15,729 nucleotides of DNA from an uncultured Bacteroidota bacterium (GTDB taxonomy: Bacteria; Bacteroidota; Bacteroidia; Chitinophagales; Chitinophagaceae), in contig CAINEG010000024.1 in NCBI GenBank assembly GCA_903847655.1, positions 1 through 15,729 on the forward strand, read 5' to 3'. How positions within the stretch are numbered: position 1 is the first letter of the stretch; each line of letters starts with the position of its first letter. The notes beneath the pieces are model-generated. The model was not told the DNA's origin, did not search any database, and saw nothing but the letters and a program-made list of their open reading frames with translations. Positions 1 to 8,290 of this stretch are shown one piece after another. Both the position numbers and the translations under genes were made by a program.

Positions 1-2
1 CA

Positions 3-167
3 GACGAGCAAAAACATTATTTTACCATGTTAAAGGAGTTGACCTTATGGGGATTCTTTAGCTCTGAAGTAGGCGCTACCAAGGTATTGCGCTACAATGC
101 GGTTCCTGGAAAATACGATGGTTCCTATCCTTATAAAAAAGGGGACAAGGCTTGGGCAACTTCCTAG
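3..167 (+). CDS. Gluconate 2-dehydrogenase subunit 3-like protein, C-terminal end (partial)
   Basis: An open frame enters from the left edge and stops at a TAG at 165-167, giving the last 54 residues of a protein whose start lies outside the window. The visible part contains the stretch MLKELTLWGFF, then SSEVGAT, LRYNAVPG, YDG and a terminal KKGDKAWAT, a pattern I recognise from the C-terminus of gluconate 2-dehydrogenase subunit 3 proteins (PF13618). In Bacteroidota these are small, usually Tat-exported partners of GMC-type flavin oxidoreductases that oxidise sugars or glycosides in the periplasm. The catalytic subunit, if present, would lie to the left of the window. The sugar epimerase gene begins 33 bp downstream on the same strand, consistent with one transcript. 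The family call is good; the exact substrate cannot be read. Confidence 0.8.
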   Translation, partial: DEQKHYFTMLKELTLWGFFSSEVGATKVLRYNAVPGKYDGSYPYKKGDKAWATS

Positions 168-200
168 TTAGGTCTTTATCTAAACGTTTAAAATATTTTT

Positions 201-1058
201 ATGAACAATTCAAGAAGAAATTTCCTGCGTCAAACGGCATTAGCAGGTGCAGTTTTAAGTATGCCTTTTCGCAATGAATTAATGGCGATGGGGGCTAAGG
301 GAAATAAATATGGCATCCAATTATGGACTGTGAAACAAGCCTTATATAAAGACACCCTAGGTGTTTTAAAACAATTGTCTAAAGCTGGGTACAAACAAAT
401 AGAAGGTTTTGAAGGGGACAAGGGTATTTTTTGGGGAATGAAAAATACAGAATTGAAAAAAGTATTGGATGATTTAGATATGAAAATGGTGTCTTCTCAT
501 TGCAATAATACCCAAGACTTTGAACGCAAGGCAGCTCAAGCAGCTGAGATTGGGATGAAGTATTTGATTTGTCCACACAAAGGCGCACAAAAATCAATTG
601 ATAATTTTAAACAATTCTCTGATGAGTTCAATGCTTGCGGAGAAATTACTAAGAAAAACGGTTTGCGTTTTGCTTACCATAATCATGATTATTCTTTTGT
701 ACCTATGAATGGAATTATACCTCAAGATTTAATGATGAAATCTACAAATCCAGATACCGTTGATTTTGAAATGGATATGTATTGGACGGTGGCTGCTGGT
801 GTAGATCCTATTGCTTACATGAAAAAATTTCCTAATCGTTTCAAACTGGTACATGTAAAAGACATGGCTAATACTGCAACAGGGGGAAAAGAGTCTTGTA
901 TTATTGGGAAAGGCTATATCAATTATAAATCTTTATTGCCTCAAGTGGCTGAACAGGGCGTTAAATATTATATCGTAGAACAAGAAGCTTATACTGGCAC
1001 TACCGAATTAGATTGCGCTAAAGACGACGCCGTTTACATGAAAACTTTAAACTGGTAA
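201..1058 (+). CDS. Tat-exported sugar phosphate isomerase/epimerase-like TIM-barrel protein
   Basis: A 285-residue protein of the xylose isomerase-like / AP endonuclease 2 TIM-barrel superfamily (PF01261). It begins with a twin-arginine leader (SRRNFLR at residues 4-10, followed by a short hydrophobic stretch to about 21), so export to the periplasm as a folded protein is likely. The barrel starts near residue 37 (YGIQLWTV). Candidate metal and active-site residues follow the family layout: His100 (SSH), His160 and His162 (YHNHD), Glu190/Asp192 (FEMDMYW), His218 (VHVKD) and Glu260 (IVEQE). Family members isomerise or epimerise sugars and keto-sugars, usually with a divalent metal. The length is normal. 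It follows the subunit 3-like gene by 33 bp and precedes the flavin/Fe-S dehydrogenase by 44 bp. Despite the family name, a periplasmic enzyme would more likely see a free sugar or keto-glycoside than a sugar phosphate; that is inference. Confidence 0.85.
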   Translation: MNNSRRNFLRQTALAGAVLSMPFRNELMAMGAKGNKYGIQLWTVKQALYKDTLGVLKQLSKAGYKQIEGFEGDKGIFWGMKNTELKKVLDDLDMKMVSSHCNNTQDFERKAAQAAEIGMKYLICPHKGAQKSIDNFKQFSDEFNACGEITKKNGLRFAYHNHDYSFVPMNGIIPQDLMMKSTNPDTVDFEMDMYWTVAAGVDPIAYMKKFPNRFKLVHVKDMANTATGGKESCIIGKGYINYKSLLPQVAEQGVKYYIVEQEAYTGTTELDCAKDDAVYMKTLNW

Positions 1059-1075
1059 TTCGCTGTTTATTTTAG

Positions 1076-1083
1076 TATTTTTG
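1076..1083 (+). promoter_or_regulatory. Possible Bacteroidota promoter core (-7 box)
   Basis: TATTTTTG matches the TAnnTTTG -7 element of Bacteroidota housekeeping promoters and lies 19 bp before the start codon of the flavin/Fe-S dehydrogenase. No clear TTG -33 element sits at the usual spacing, so this is only a half match. The gene may instead be read through from the epimerase. Confidence 0.3.
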
Positions 1084-1102
1084 CGAAGTTGAATTAAGCA
1101 TT

Positions 1103-4015
1103 ATGAAGGATCAGTTGAAACAACTTGCAAAACAATTGGAGGGAGATCTTTTTTTCGATAAAATGATCAGGACTTTGTATGCAACGGACGCCTCTAGTTA
1201 TAGAGAGCTGCCGCTGGCTGTAGCCATTCCAAAAACGAAGCAAGATATTTCAAAACTTATTGATTTTGCCTCTACTCATCAAACTTCTTTAATTCCAAGA
1301 ACAGCAGGCACTTCTTTGGCAGGGCAGGTAGTGGGGAATGGAATTATCGTAGATGTATCCAAATATTTCAATCAAATTCTAGAACTCAATAAAGAAGAAG
1401 GCTGGGTGCGTGTGCAACCTGGTGTGATTCGCGATGAATTAAATTTATTTCTTCAACCGCATGGTTTATTTTTTGGTCCAGAAACTTCTACTGCCAATAG
1501 AGCCATGATTGGTGGAATGGTAGGTAATAATTCTTGTGGATCCAATTCCGTAGTGTACAGAAGCACCAGAGAACATTTAATAGAGGTCAAAGCTTTTTTA
1601 AGCGATGGATCAGAAGCTGTTTTTAATAGTTTGTCTACCGATGATTTTCACGCTAAATGTGAATTGAATTCATTAGAGGGCAGTATTTATAAATCGGTGC
1701 GAAGTATACTAAGCAACTATGACAATCAAGTAGAGATAAGAAAAGAGTTTCCTAAAAAATCGGTACTAAGAAGAAATACAGGATATGCAATAGATATTTT
1801 AGTAGACGCGGATCCCTTTACGGCGGGAGGTCCCAATTTTAATTTCTGTAATTTAATTGCAGGCTCGGAAGGCACTTTAGCTTTTATGACAGAGATTAAA
1901 TTAAATCTTGTACCAGCACCGTTAAAAGAAGTAGGTCTATTGTGTGTGCATTTTAATTCAATTGATGAATCGCTGCATGCGAATTTAATTGGTTTGAAAT
2001 ACAAGCCTAGTGCCAGTGAACTCATTGATCATTATATTTTAGAATGCACTAAAGAGAATATTGAACAAAGCAAGAACCGTTTTTTTGTACAAGGAGATCC
2101 TGGCGCTATTTTAGTCATAGAGTTTGTCAAAGAAACTAGGGAAGAAATTTTGGAGTTAACGAGTAAGGTGGAAGCCGATATGCGCGCGGCTGGATTGGGT
2201 TATCATTTTCCTGTATTGTATGGAGCCGATGCTAAAAAAATATGGGCTTTAAGAAAAGCAGGCCTAGGCTTATTAAGTAATTTACCGGGAGATGAAAAAG
2301 CAGTGCCTGTGATTGAAGATACAGCCGTGGATGTAGAAGACCTACCTAATTATATAAGAGACTTTAATGAGCTACTAAAAAAGCATGGCCTTTATTCAGT
2401 GCATTATGCGCATGCGGGTTCTGGCGAAATTCATTTGCGCCCCATTATTAATTTAAAAACAAAAGAAGGGAATCAATTATTTAGAACCATTGCAGAAGAA
2501 GTAGCCACCCTGGTAAAAAAGTATGATGGTTCTTTGAGTGGAGAGCATGGAGATGGTCGTTTGCGCGGTGAATTTATTAAGCAAATGGTAGGAGAGAAAA
2601 ATTATGCTTTATTAAAACAAGTCAAAACCACCTGGGATCCTAAACACCTATTCAATCCCAATAAAATTGTTGATACCCCTTCCATGAATTCAATGTTGAG
2701 GTATGAACCAGGCCAATTAACCCCAGAATTCAAAACTATATTTCGTTTTCATCAACAAGATATTTTACAACATGCCGAACAGTGCAATGGTTCGGGCGAT
2801 TGTAGAAAAACACATTTGTCTGGAGGCACGATGTGCCCTTCTTTTATGGCTACAAGAGACGAAAAAGATACTACCCGTGCACGTGCCAATATACTTCGTG
2901 AATTTTTAACACATTCAGATAAACAAAATAGATACGACCATAAAGAAATTTATGAAGTCATGAGTTTGTGTTTGAGTTGTAAGGCTTGCAAAAGCGAATG
3001 CCCTTCTAATGTGGATATGGCTAAATTAAAAGCAGAATTCTTGCAACATTATTACGATGCCAACGGTGTTCCTTTTAGAGCTAAGCTTATTGCTAATTTT
3101 ACAGCGGCTGCAAAACTAGGATCTATGGCACCTAGTTTATACAATGCCTTTGTAGGTAATATTGTTACAGGAAGTTTGGTTAAATTAGTTTCAGGTTTTG
3201 CATTGAAGCGTTCTATGCCAAGTATATCAGCCCAAACTTTAGCGCACTGGTACAAAAAAAATTATACAGCCCCTGCCAATCCTATAAAAACAGTGTATTT
3301 ATTTTGCGATGAGTTCACGAATTACAATGATGCGACTATTGGTATTAAAGCGGTTCAACTATTAACGGCCCTGGGTTATGAAGTGATTATTCCTAAGCAT
3401 GAAGAAAGTGGTAGAACTTGGTTATCGAAAGGCTTGGTAAGAAAGGCCAAATTGATTGCAAATAAAAATATTAAACTATTAAGTCATTTGGTAAGTGAGG
3501 CTAGCCCCATTCTTGGCCTAGAGCCCTCTGCCATACTCACTTTCAGAGATGAGTACCCCGACTTAGCTTCGGATGAAAATTTGGAGGCCGCTAAGCACTT
3601 AGCGAAACACAGCTTTTTTATTGATGAATTTTTAGCTGCTGAAATGCAAGCAGGTAATATTACTAAAGATAAATTCACCGCCAATACTAAATCAATTTTA
3701 CTGCACGGGCATTGTCAACAAAAAGCAGTGAGTGCCTTATCAGATTCTGTAAAGGCACTTTCCTTTCCTGCTAACTATAAAGTGGAAACCATTGCTTCGG
3801 GTTGCTGCGGTATGGCAGGTTCTTTTGGTTACGAAAAAGAACATTATGAAGTTTCTATGAATATTGGAGAGTTGGTCTTGTTTCCTAAAATAAGAGCCAA
3901 TCAAAACAATTGCACTATTGCAGCTCCGGGTACAAGTTGTCGTCATCAAATTAAAGACGGTACGGGTGAAAAAGCATTACACACAGTAGAAATTTTACAC
4001 GCAGCGCTAGCTTAG
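1103..4015 (+). CDS. FAD-linked / 4Fe-4S 2-hydroxyacid (D-lactate/glycolate-type) dehydrogenase fusion
   Basis: A 970-residue fusion of three modules. Residues about 30-270 form the PCMH-type FAD-binding domain (PRTAGTSLAG at 65-74, the NNSCGSN loop at 142-148, GSEGTL at 254-259). Residues about 270-525 form the FAD-oxidase C-terminal domain (HYAHAGSGEIHLRP at 434-447, SGEHGDGRLRGEF at 479-491). Next comes a two-cluster ferredoxin-like module with Cys561, Cys567 and Cys578 and then Cys623, Cys626, Cys629, Cys633. The C-terminal third is a cysteine-rich domain of the GlpC/GlcF type (GHCQQKA at 869-875, SGCCGMAGSFG at 899-909). Family members oxidise D-lactate, glycolate or D-2-hydroxyglutarate and pass electrons through Fe-S clusters toward the respiratory chain at the inner face of the membrane. 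No signal peptide is visible. Length and architecture are normal for the fused form; the substrate cannot be decided from sequence. It ends 31 bp before a convergent gene. Confidence 0.9.
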   Translation: MKDQLKQLAKQLEGDLFFDKMIRTLYATDASSYRELPLAVAIPKTKQDISKLIDFASTHQTSLIPRTAGTSLAGQVVGNGIIVDVSKYFNQILELNKEEGWVRVQPGVIRDELNLFLQPHGLFFGPETSTANRAMIGGMVGNNSCGSNSVVYRSTREHLIEVKAFLSDGSEAVFNSLSTDDFHAKCELNSLEGSIYKSVRSILSNYDNQVEIRKEFPKKSVLRRNTGYAIDILVDADPFTAGGPNFNFCNLIAGSEGTLAFMTEIKLNLVPAPLKEVGLLCVHFNSIDESLHANLIGLKYKPSASELIDHYILECTKENIEQSKNRFFVQGDPGAILVIEFVKETREEILELTSKVEADMRAAGLGYHFPVLYGADAKKIWALRKAGLGLLSNLPGDEKAVPVIEDTAVDVEDLPNYIRDFNELLKKHGLYSVHYAHAGSGEIHLRPIINLKTKEGNQLFRTIAEEVATLVKKYDGSLSGEHGDGRLRGEFIKQMVGEKNYALLKQVKTTWDPKHLFNPNKIVDTPSMNSMLRYEPGQLTPEFKTIFRFHQQDILQHAEQCNGSGDCRKTHLSGGTMCPSFMATRDEKDTTRARANILREFLTHSDKQNRYDHKEIYEVMSLCLSCKACKSECPSNVDMAKLKAEFLQHYYDANGVPFRAKLIANFTAAAKLGSMAPSLYNAFVGNIVTGSLVKLVSGFALKRSMPSISAQTLAHWYKKNYTAPANPIKTVYLFCDEFTNYNDATIGIKAVQLLTALGYEVIIPKHEESGRTWLSKGLVRKAKLIANKNIKLLSHLVSEASPILGLEPSAILTFRDEYPDLASDENLEAAKHLAKHSFFIDEFLAAEMQAGNITKDKFTANTKSILLHGHCQQKAVSALSDSVKALSFPANYKVETIASGCCGMAGSFGYEKEHYEVSMNIGELVLFPKIRANQNNCTIAAPGTSCRHQIKDGTGEKALHTVEILHAALA

Positions 4016-4046
4016 TGTAAGCGAATTATAAGCTAAGCCTATTTTG

Positions 4047-5213
4047 TTATTTTATAAGTATGCCTTCTTTTTTAATCGCTTCTAGTGCATGGTACAAAGT
4101 ATCTAAATCGGCCACTGAATTAAATGCATTAATAGAGTAACGCATATACACATCATTTTCCTGACGCATAATGGGTATTTCTATTTTGAAGTCCGTATAT
4201 AATTTTCTTTGTAAAATTTCTGGTTCTGGTGTTTTCATTGGAATACTAATCATTTGACCAATCCATTCACTGGTTAATGGGCTAATGGCTTTTGTGCCAA
4301 GTAATTGGTAAAACCTTTCTGCATTGGCAAGTACAAGCTCATGGCATTCTTTTGAAACGGCCGTCCAATTATTTTTCTCCATAAATTCAATAGAAGCTTC
4401 CACTGTTAAAAAGGCAGAGAAGTCGCGTGTGCCAATCATTTGGTGATAATCTAAAAAAGTAGAATGAGAAGGCTTGAAGGCCTTATAGCCCCAGCTTACA
4501 ATTAAAGGGTCGCATAAATGTTGAACCGATTTATGCGCATATAAAAAGCTACAACCCTTGGCGGCCATCATCCATTTATGACAGGCCCCTGTATAAAAAT
4601 CGGCTTGTAACTCACTTAAATTAAAAGGAATATGCGCAGGTACATGGGCGCCATCTACAATGGTGATGAGTCCTTTAGATTTAGCGATGGCGCAAATTTC
4701 TTTCACAGGAAAAATTAGTGCAGTGGCACTAGTAATATGACTTATAAAAATGGCTTTTGTAGTAGGCCTTAGCCCTTCAAAAAAATCCTCAATGAATTTT
4801 TCTTTACTAGTAATGGGTAAATTTATTTTTTGTCTTCTATATATGGCTTTATTTTTTTTGCAATAAAAATCCCAGGTACGATCACAGGCGCCATATTCAA
4901 TATCGGTGGCTAATATTTCATCTCCTTCGTTTAATGGAAAATTCTTGGTAATTAAATTAATCGCAAAAGAAGGATTGGTCACTATCACTAAATCGTCTTT
5001 ATCAGGACAGCCAATAAACTTTGCTAATGCAGCTCTGGAGGCTTCTAAGTATTTGAATCCATCAAAGGCGATAAACTGCACCGGTTCGGCTTCTAAAACT
5101 CTTTGCCAGTTTTGATAAGCATCAAATATTGGCTTGGGTGTAGAACCAAAAGATCCGAAATTTAAAAAAGTAATGCTGGGGTCTAATAAAAACTGATCAC
5201 GTAGATTTTGCAT
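4047..5213 (-). CDS. Aminotransferase class V-fold PLP enzyme (isopenicillin N epimerase-like)
   Basis: A 388-residue fold-type I PLP enzyme of the class V aminotransferase / cysteine desulfurase family (PF00266). The N-terminus (LNFGSFGSTP at 17-26) matches the entry strand seen in isopenicillin N epimerase-like members. The cofactor-binding set is visible: His159 in SHITSAT, Asp187 in VDGAH (pairs with the pyridine nitrogen) and the Schiff-base lysine Lys213 in GACHKWM. Arg358 in MRYSINAFN is a candidate carboxylate-binding residue. There is no signal peptide and no cysteine loop typical of NifS/IscS desulfurases. Possible roles include amino acid racemisation, transamination or C-S lyase chemistry; the substrate is unknown. 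It is convergent with the flavin/Fe-S dehydrogenase and separated from the upstream Gfo/Idh gene by an intrinsic terminator, so it likely has its own promoter. A TACCTTTA near match to the -7 box lies at 5232-5239 on the same strand. Confidence 0.85.
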   Translation of the reverse strand: MQNLRDQFLLDPSITFLNFGSFGSTPKPIFDAYQNWQRVLEAEPVQFIAFDGFKYLEASRAALAKFIGCPDKDDLVIVTNPSFAINLITKNFPLNEGDEILATDIEYGACDRTWDFYCKKNKAIYRRQKINLPITSKEKFIEDFFEGLRPTTKAIFISHITSATALIFPVKEICAIAKSKGLITIVDGAHVPAHIPFNLSELQADFYTGACHKWMMAAKGCSFLYAHKSVQHLCDPLIVSWGYKAFKPSHSTFLDYHQMIGTRDFSAFLTVEASIEFMEKNNWTAVSKECHELVLANAERFYQLLGTKAISPLTSEWIGQMISIPMKTPEPEILQRKLYTDFKIEIPIMRQENDVYMRYSINAFNSVADLDTLYHALEAIKKEGILIK

Positions 5214-5243
5214 GGTTTAGGTTTTGCTTTCTAAAGGTAACAT

Positions 5244-5277
5244 AAAAAAATCTCGGTTACCTAGGCAACCGAGATTT
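5244..5277 (-). terminator. Rho-independent terminator of the Gfo/Idh/MocA gene
   Basis: A perfect 11-bp inverted repeat (5248-5258 pairing with 5267-5277) encloses an 8-nt loop that contains CCTAGG. On the minus strand the stem runs straight into seven T residues (5244-5250), the classical intrinsic terminator arrangement. It starts 22 bp past the stop codon of the Gfo/Idh/MocA gene and ends 30 bp before the next minus-strand start, so it separates the two transcription units. Confidence 0.88.
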
Positions 5278-5299
5278 ATAATGTGTAGCTAAATCAATA

Positions 5300-6757
5300 T
5301 TATACGCCCAAACTCCAACCATCACGGTAGGTTCTTTTCACATACTGATTGGCTTCGTCGAAATTGGTAATTTTCATATTTGGACCATCCCATAACAATT
5401 GAATGTTTCTTCCTGGATAGTTATCTCTGCCTTTTTCTGTTTTCTTGATGTCATAACTTCTGATGGCTAAATTGCCCATCAATACAGATTCTGTCAATGG
5501 ACCAGCAATATCAAAATTAGAACTTAAAGCTTTTGCTTCTGCACTGCCTGCACCCGCAATACATGCTTCTACCCAAGCTGAATAGTGTCCGCTCTCTCCG
5601 CCTTTTACGCGGTCCACTGTTTTAGGTACAGAAGTAGATTTGGTTAAATTGGTGGGTAGTAATTGTGGATTGATGCCATAAGTGCCTGCCATCATTTTTC
5701 CTTTGGTACCTACAAATATCACCCCATTGCCTCCATCACCCATCATTTCATTAGGTCCTAATTCTTCTGGTCTTTCTGGTTGAATTCCACCATCCATCCA
5801 ATGTAATTTTACATTTGGTTTTCCGTTTTGTCCTTGGAAAGTCAAAGTAATATGAGAACCCATTGGACCAGAATCTGGTGCATATAGTTTTTGCCAAGGA
5901 GCAGTATAACGAGTAGAAACACTACATTCTGCAGCAATTGGATAGCCTAATCCAGCTACGGCAAAAGCAGGTGCCATAATATGACAGGCCATGTCGCCTA
6001 AAGCGCCGGTTCCGTAATCCCACCAACCTCTCCAGTTAAATGGCAATAAACCTTCGAAATAATCTTTTTGTGGCGCTGTACCCAACCATAAATTAAAATC
6101 TAATTCAGCAGGTATTGGCGCAGGGCTTGTTAAAATAGGACGATTGACGCCTTGAGGCCAAACCGGCCTGTCTGTATAACAATAGATGGTATGGATGTCT
6201 CCAATCAAACCAGCGGTATGCCAGTCTTGTAACATGCGCACTCCATCTCCAGAAGCGCCTTGGTTACCCATTTGTGTAACTACTTTGTAATCGTGTGCTG
6301 CCTTAGTCATCACACGTGCTTCGTAAATGTCGTGTGCCATTGGCTTTTGTACATAAACATGTTTACCTAGTTGCATGGCCGCCATCGCTTGCACCGCATG
6401 CATATGATCTGGAGTAGAAACGGAACAAGCATCAATATGCATGTGTTCTTTATCTAACATCTCTCTATAATCTTTATAGCGTTTTGCTTTTGGATATCTT
6501 TGCCAACTTTTGGCACATTGGCGATCATCTACATCACATAAAAAAGCGATGTCTGCTTTGCCACTATTGTAAAAATTAAATAAATCACTTTCTCCTTTAC
6601 CTCCGGCACCGATGCCCGCAATTTGTAATTTATCACTTGGCGCAGTAAATCCTTTTCCACCTATAACATGTCTAGGTAAGATGTAAAATCCGCCTAAAGC
6701 AAGCGCCGAATTTCTTATAAAATCTCTTCTTGAATTGTCAATTTTTTTCTTAGACAT
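5300..6757 (-). CDS. Tat-exported Gfo/Idh/MocA family oxidoreductase
   Basis: A 485-residue protein with a twin-arginine leader (SRRDFIR at residues 9-15, hydrophobic run ALALGGFYIL), so periplasmic export is likely. The Rossmann domain starts at about 44 (GIGAGGKG at 48-55), and the usual EKP catalytic motif appears as QKP (Lys138 in VYVQKPMAHD). The C-terminal alpha/beta domain carries GALGDMACH (Asp255, His259), a typical pair at the active site of the large exported subgroup. Family members oxidise or reduce sugars and sugar derivatives with NAD(P); exported members are thought to keep the cofactor tightly bound, as in glucose-fructose oxidoreductase. It is a single gene ended by a strong terminator, divergent from the aldehyde dehydrogenase across a 143-bp gap. 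Together with the nearby epimerase and subunit 3-like protein it suggests periplasmic sugar oxidation or isomerisation. The exact substrate is unknown. Confidence 0.9.
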   Translation of the reverse strand: MSKKKIDNSRRDFIRNSALALGGFYILPRHVIGGKGFTAPSDKLQIAGIGAGGKGESDLFNFYNSGKADIAFLCDVDDRQCAKSWQRYPKAKRYKDYREMLDKEHMHIDACSVSTPDHMHAVQAMAAMQLGKHVYVQKPMAHDIYEARVMTKAAHDYKVVTQMGNQGASGDGVRMLQDWHTAGLIGDIHTIYCYTDRPVWPQGVNRPILTSPAPIPAELDFNLWLGTAPQKDYFEGLLPFNWRGWWDYGTGALGDMACHIMAPAFAVAGLGYPIAAECSVSTRYTAPWQKLYAPDSGPMGSHITLTFQGQNGKPNVKLHWMDGGIQPERPEELGPNEMMGDGGNGVIFVGTKGKMMAGTYGINPQLLPTNLTKSTSVPKTVDRVKGGESGHYSAWVEACIAGAGSAEAKALSSNFDIAGPLTESVLMGNLAIRSYDIKKTEKGRDNYPGRNIQLLWDGPNMKITNFDEANQYVKRTYRDGWSLGV

Positions 6758-6787
6758 AGCAAATCAGTATTTAGTTTTGAATCGTTA

Positions 6788-6817
6788 TTGATAGTGTTAA
6801 ATTATCAAATATTTTGG
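6788..6817 (+). promoter_or_regulatory. Candidate promoter for the aldehyde dehydrogenase/peroxidase pair
   Basis: In the divergent gap between the Gfo/Idh gene and the aldehyde dehydrogenase, TTG at 6788-6790 is followed after 19 nt by TATTTTGG at 6810-6817. This differs from the Bacteroidota TAnnTTTG -7 box at one fixed position but has the expected -33 spacing. It would give a leader of roughly 75 nt. The match is weak in such AT-rich DNA. Confidence 0.25.
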
Positions 6818-6900
6818 AACTTTTGAAAATAATTTGACGAACTGAATATGAACAGCTTTATTTCACGAATAAGACTTAAATTGCCTAATAATCATTGCTT

Positions 6901-8268
6901 ATGCCTACTACTATTCATAGCCTACGTTCGTATTTTGCAACAGGCGCTACCCAGTCCTACGAGTTCAGAATGCTACAGCTAGAACGCCTAAAAAAAGCTG
7001 TTTTAGAGTCTGAAAAACAATTATACCAAGCGCTTTATGCGGATTTGAAAAAAACTGATGAAGATGCCTGGGCTACAGAGATAGGTTTTTTCTTAAGTGA
7101 ACTAAATTATACGATTAAACATTTGAAAACTTGGATGGAACCTAATTCGGTGGCCACTAATTTGGTCAATATGCCTTCTTCAAGTTATACCCTACAAGAA
7201 CCTTTAGGGGTGGTATGTATTATCGCTCCTTGGAACTATCCTTTTCAATTATTATTTACGCCCTTAATTGGTGCCATTGCGGGTGGAAATTGTGCGGTCT
7301 TAAAACCATCTGAGTTTGCGCCAGCTACAGCAGCGGTGATGCAAAAAATAATTCATTCTTTATTTCCTGAAAATTACATGATGTATTTAGAAGGGGACGG
7401 GGCAACGGTACTTCCACCACTACTTACTGAAAATAGATTCGACCATATCTTTTATACGGGCAGTACCATGGTGGGAAAAATTATTTACAAATTAGCAGCC
7501 GAGCAATTAGTGCCCGTGACCTTAGAGTTAGGAGGGAAGAGCCCTGCAGTGATTGGTGGTGATGCCAACATAAGAGTGGCAGCGCGTCGTTTAGCCAATC
7601 CTAAATTTTCTAATTGCGGTCAAATGTGTATTGCCCCTGACTATATTTTAGTACCCCATCATTTAAGAGATCAGCTCATTAAAGAATTAATTATTGCCAT
7701 TCAAAATTTCTATGGAGCAGACGCAGCGTCCTCAGAACATTATGGTAAAATTATTAACGATAAACAATGGTTGCGTCTTACTTCTTATTTAGGAGATGGT
7801 GAAATTGTATATGGAGGTAAATCAAATAGAGAAAAATTATTTATTGAACCAACGATTATGATAGAGGTTCATCCAGATGCAAAAATTATGCAGGAGGAGA
7901 TTTTTGGCCCCATCCTTCCCATTCTTACTTATGCATCGAAAGAAGAAGCCTTGGCCATTATTCAAAAAAATCCAAATCCATTGGCCTTTTATGTTTTCAC
8001 TGAAAATAAAAATGATGAAGCCTATTGGTTGACCAATGTACCTTCTGGGGGTGCTTGTGTAAACAATGCAACCATGCATATTACCAATCATGAATTACCC
8101 TTTGGTGGCAGGGGTTTTAGCGGAACAGGAGGCTATCATGGTAAATTAAGTTTTGATACTTTTACGCACACGAAGTCGGTGTTAAAAACACCTACCTGGA
8201 TAGATCCTGGTTTTAAATACCCTCCCTATAAAGGCAAGGCTTGGTTATTAAAAAGATTAATAGGATAG
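6901..8268 (+). CDS. Aldehyde dehydrogenase, class 3-like (NAD(P)-dependent)
   Basis: An aldehyde dehydrogenase (PF00171) of 455 residues when started at the ATG at 6901; a TTG two codons upstream is possible but less likely. It oxidises aldehydes to carboxylic acids. The catalytic set is complete: Asn112 (PWNYP), Glu209 (LELGGKSP) and the nucleophile Cys243 in NCGQMCIAPDY. The EEIFGPILP motif and the C-terminal HGKLSFDTFTHTKS segment are also present. The short N-terminus and the NCGQ-C-IAPDY form place it with class 3 / fatty-aldehyde-type enzymes (AlkH, CalB-like). The tail ends in a Lys/Arg-rich LLKRLIG but shows no transmembrane helix like that of the mammalian fatty aldehyde enzyme. A glutathione peroxidase gene starts 22 bp downstream, so the two are probably co-transcribed. 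Medium- or long-chain or lipid-derived aldehydes are likely substrates by family and context, not by direct evidence. Confidence 0.92.
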   Translation: MPTTIHSLRSYFATGATQSYEFRMLQLERLKKAVLESEKQLYQALYADLKKTDEDAWATEIGFFLSELNYTIKHLKTWMEPNSVATNLVNMPSSSYTLQEPLGVVCIIAPWNYPFQLLFTPLIGAIAGGNCAVLKPSEFAPATAAVMQKIIHSLFPENYMMYLEGDGATVLPPLLTENRFDHIFYTGSTMVGKIIYKLAAEQLVPVTLELGGKSPAVIGGDANIRVAARRLANPKFSNCGQMCIAPDYILVPHHLRDQLIKELIIAIQNFYGADAASSEHYGKIINDKQWLRLTSYLGDGEIVYGGKSNREKLFIEPTIMIEVHPDAKIMQEEIFGPILPILTYASKEEALAIIQKNPNPLAFYVFTENKNDEAYWLTNVPSGGACVNNATMHITNHELPFGGRGFSGTGGYHGKLSFDTFTHTKSVLKTPTWIDPGFKYPPYKGKAWLLKRLIG

Positions 8269-8290
8269 ATTGAAAAATAAAAAAAATGTT

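Noticed and set aside
1726..2025. Open frame on the minus strand inside the flavin/Fe-S dehydrogenase gene
   Set aside because: It is fully covered by a well-supported coding region on the other strand and has no recognisable protein features; the same holds for the other antisense frames inside genes.
4010..4052. Possible plus-strand terminator after the flavin/Fe-S dehydrogenase (GCTTAG at 4010-4015, CTAAGC at 4033-4038, T-rich tail)
   Set aside because: Six weak base pairs, a 17-nt loop and an interrupted T tract that overlaps the end of the convergent gene; not convincing as an intrinsic terminator.
6758..6900. Riboswitch or small RNA in the divergent gap
   Set aside because: The 143 bp are AT-rich with no stable long stem or recognisable conserved element; only a weak promoter candidate was kept.
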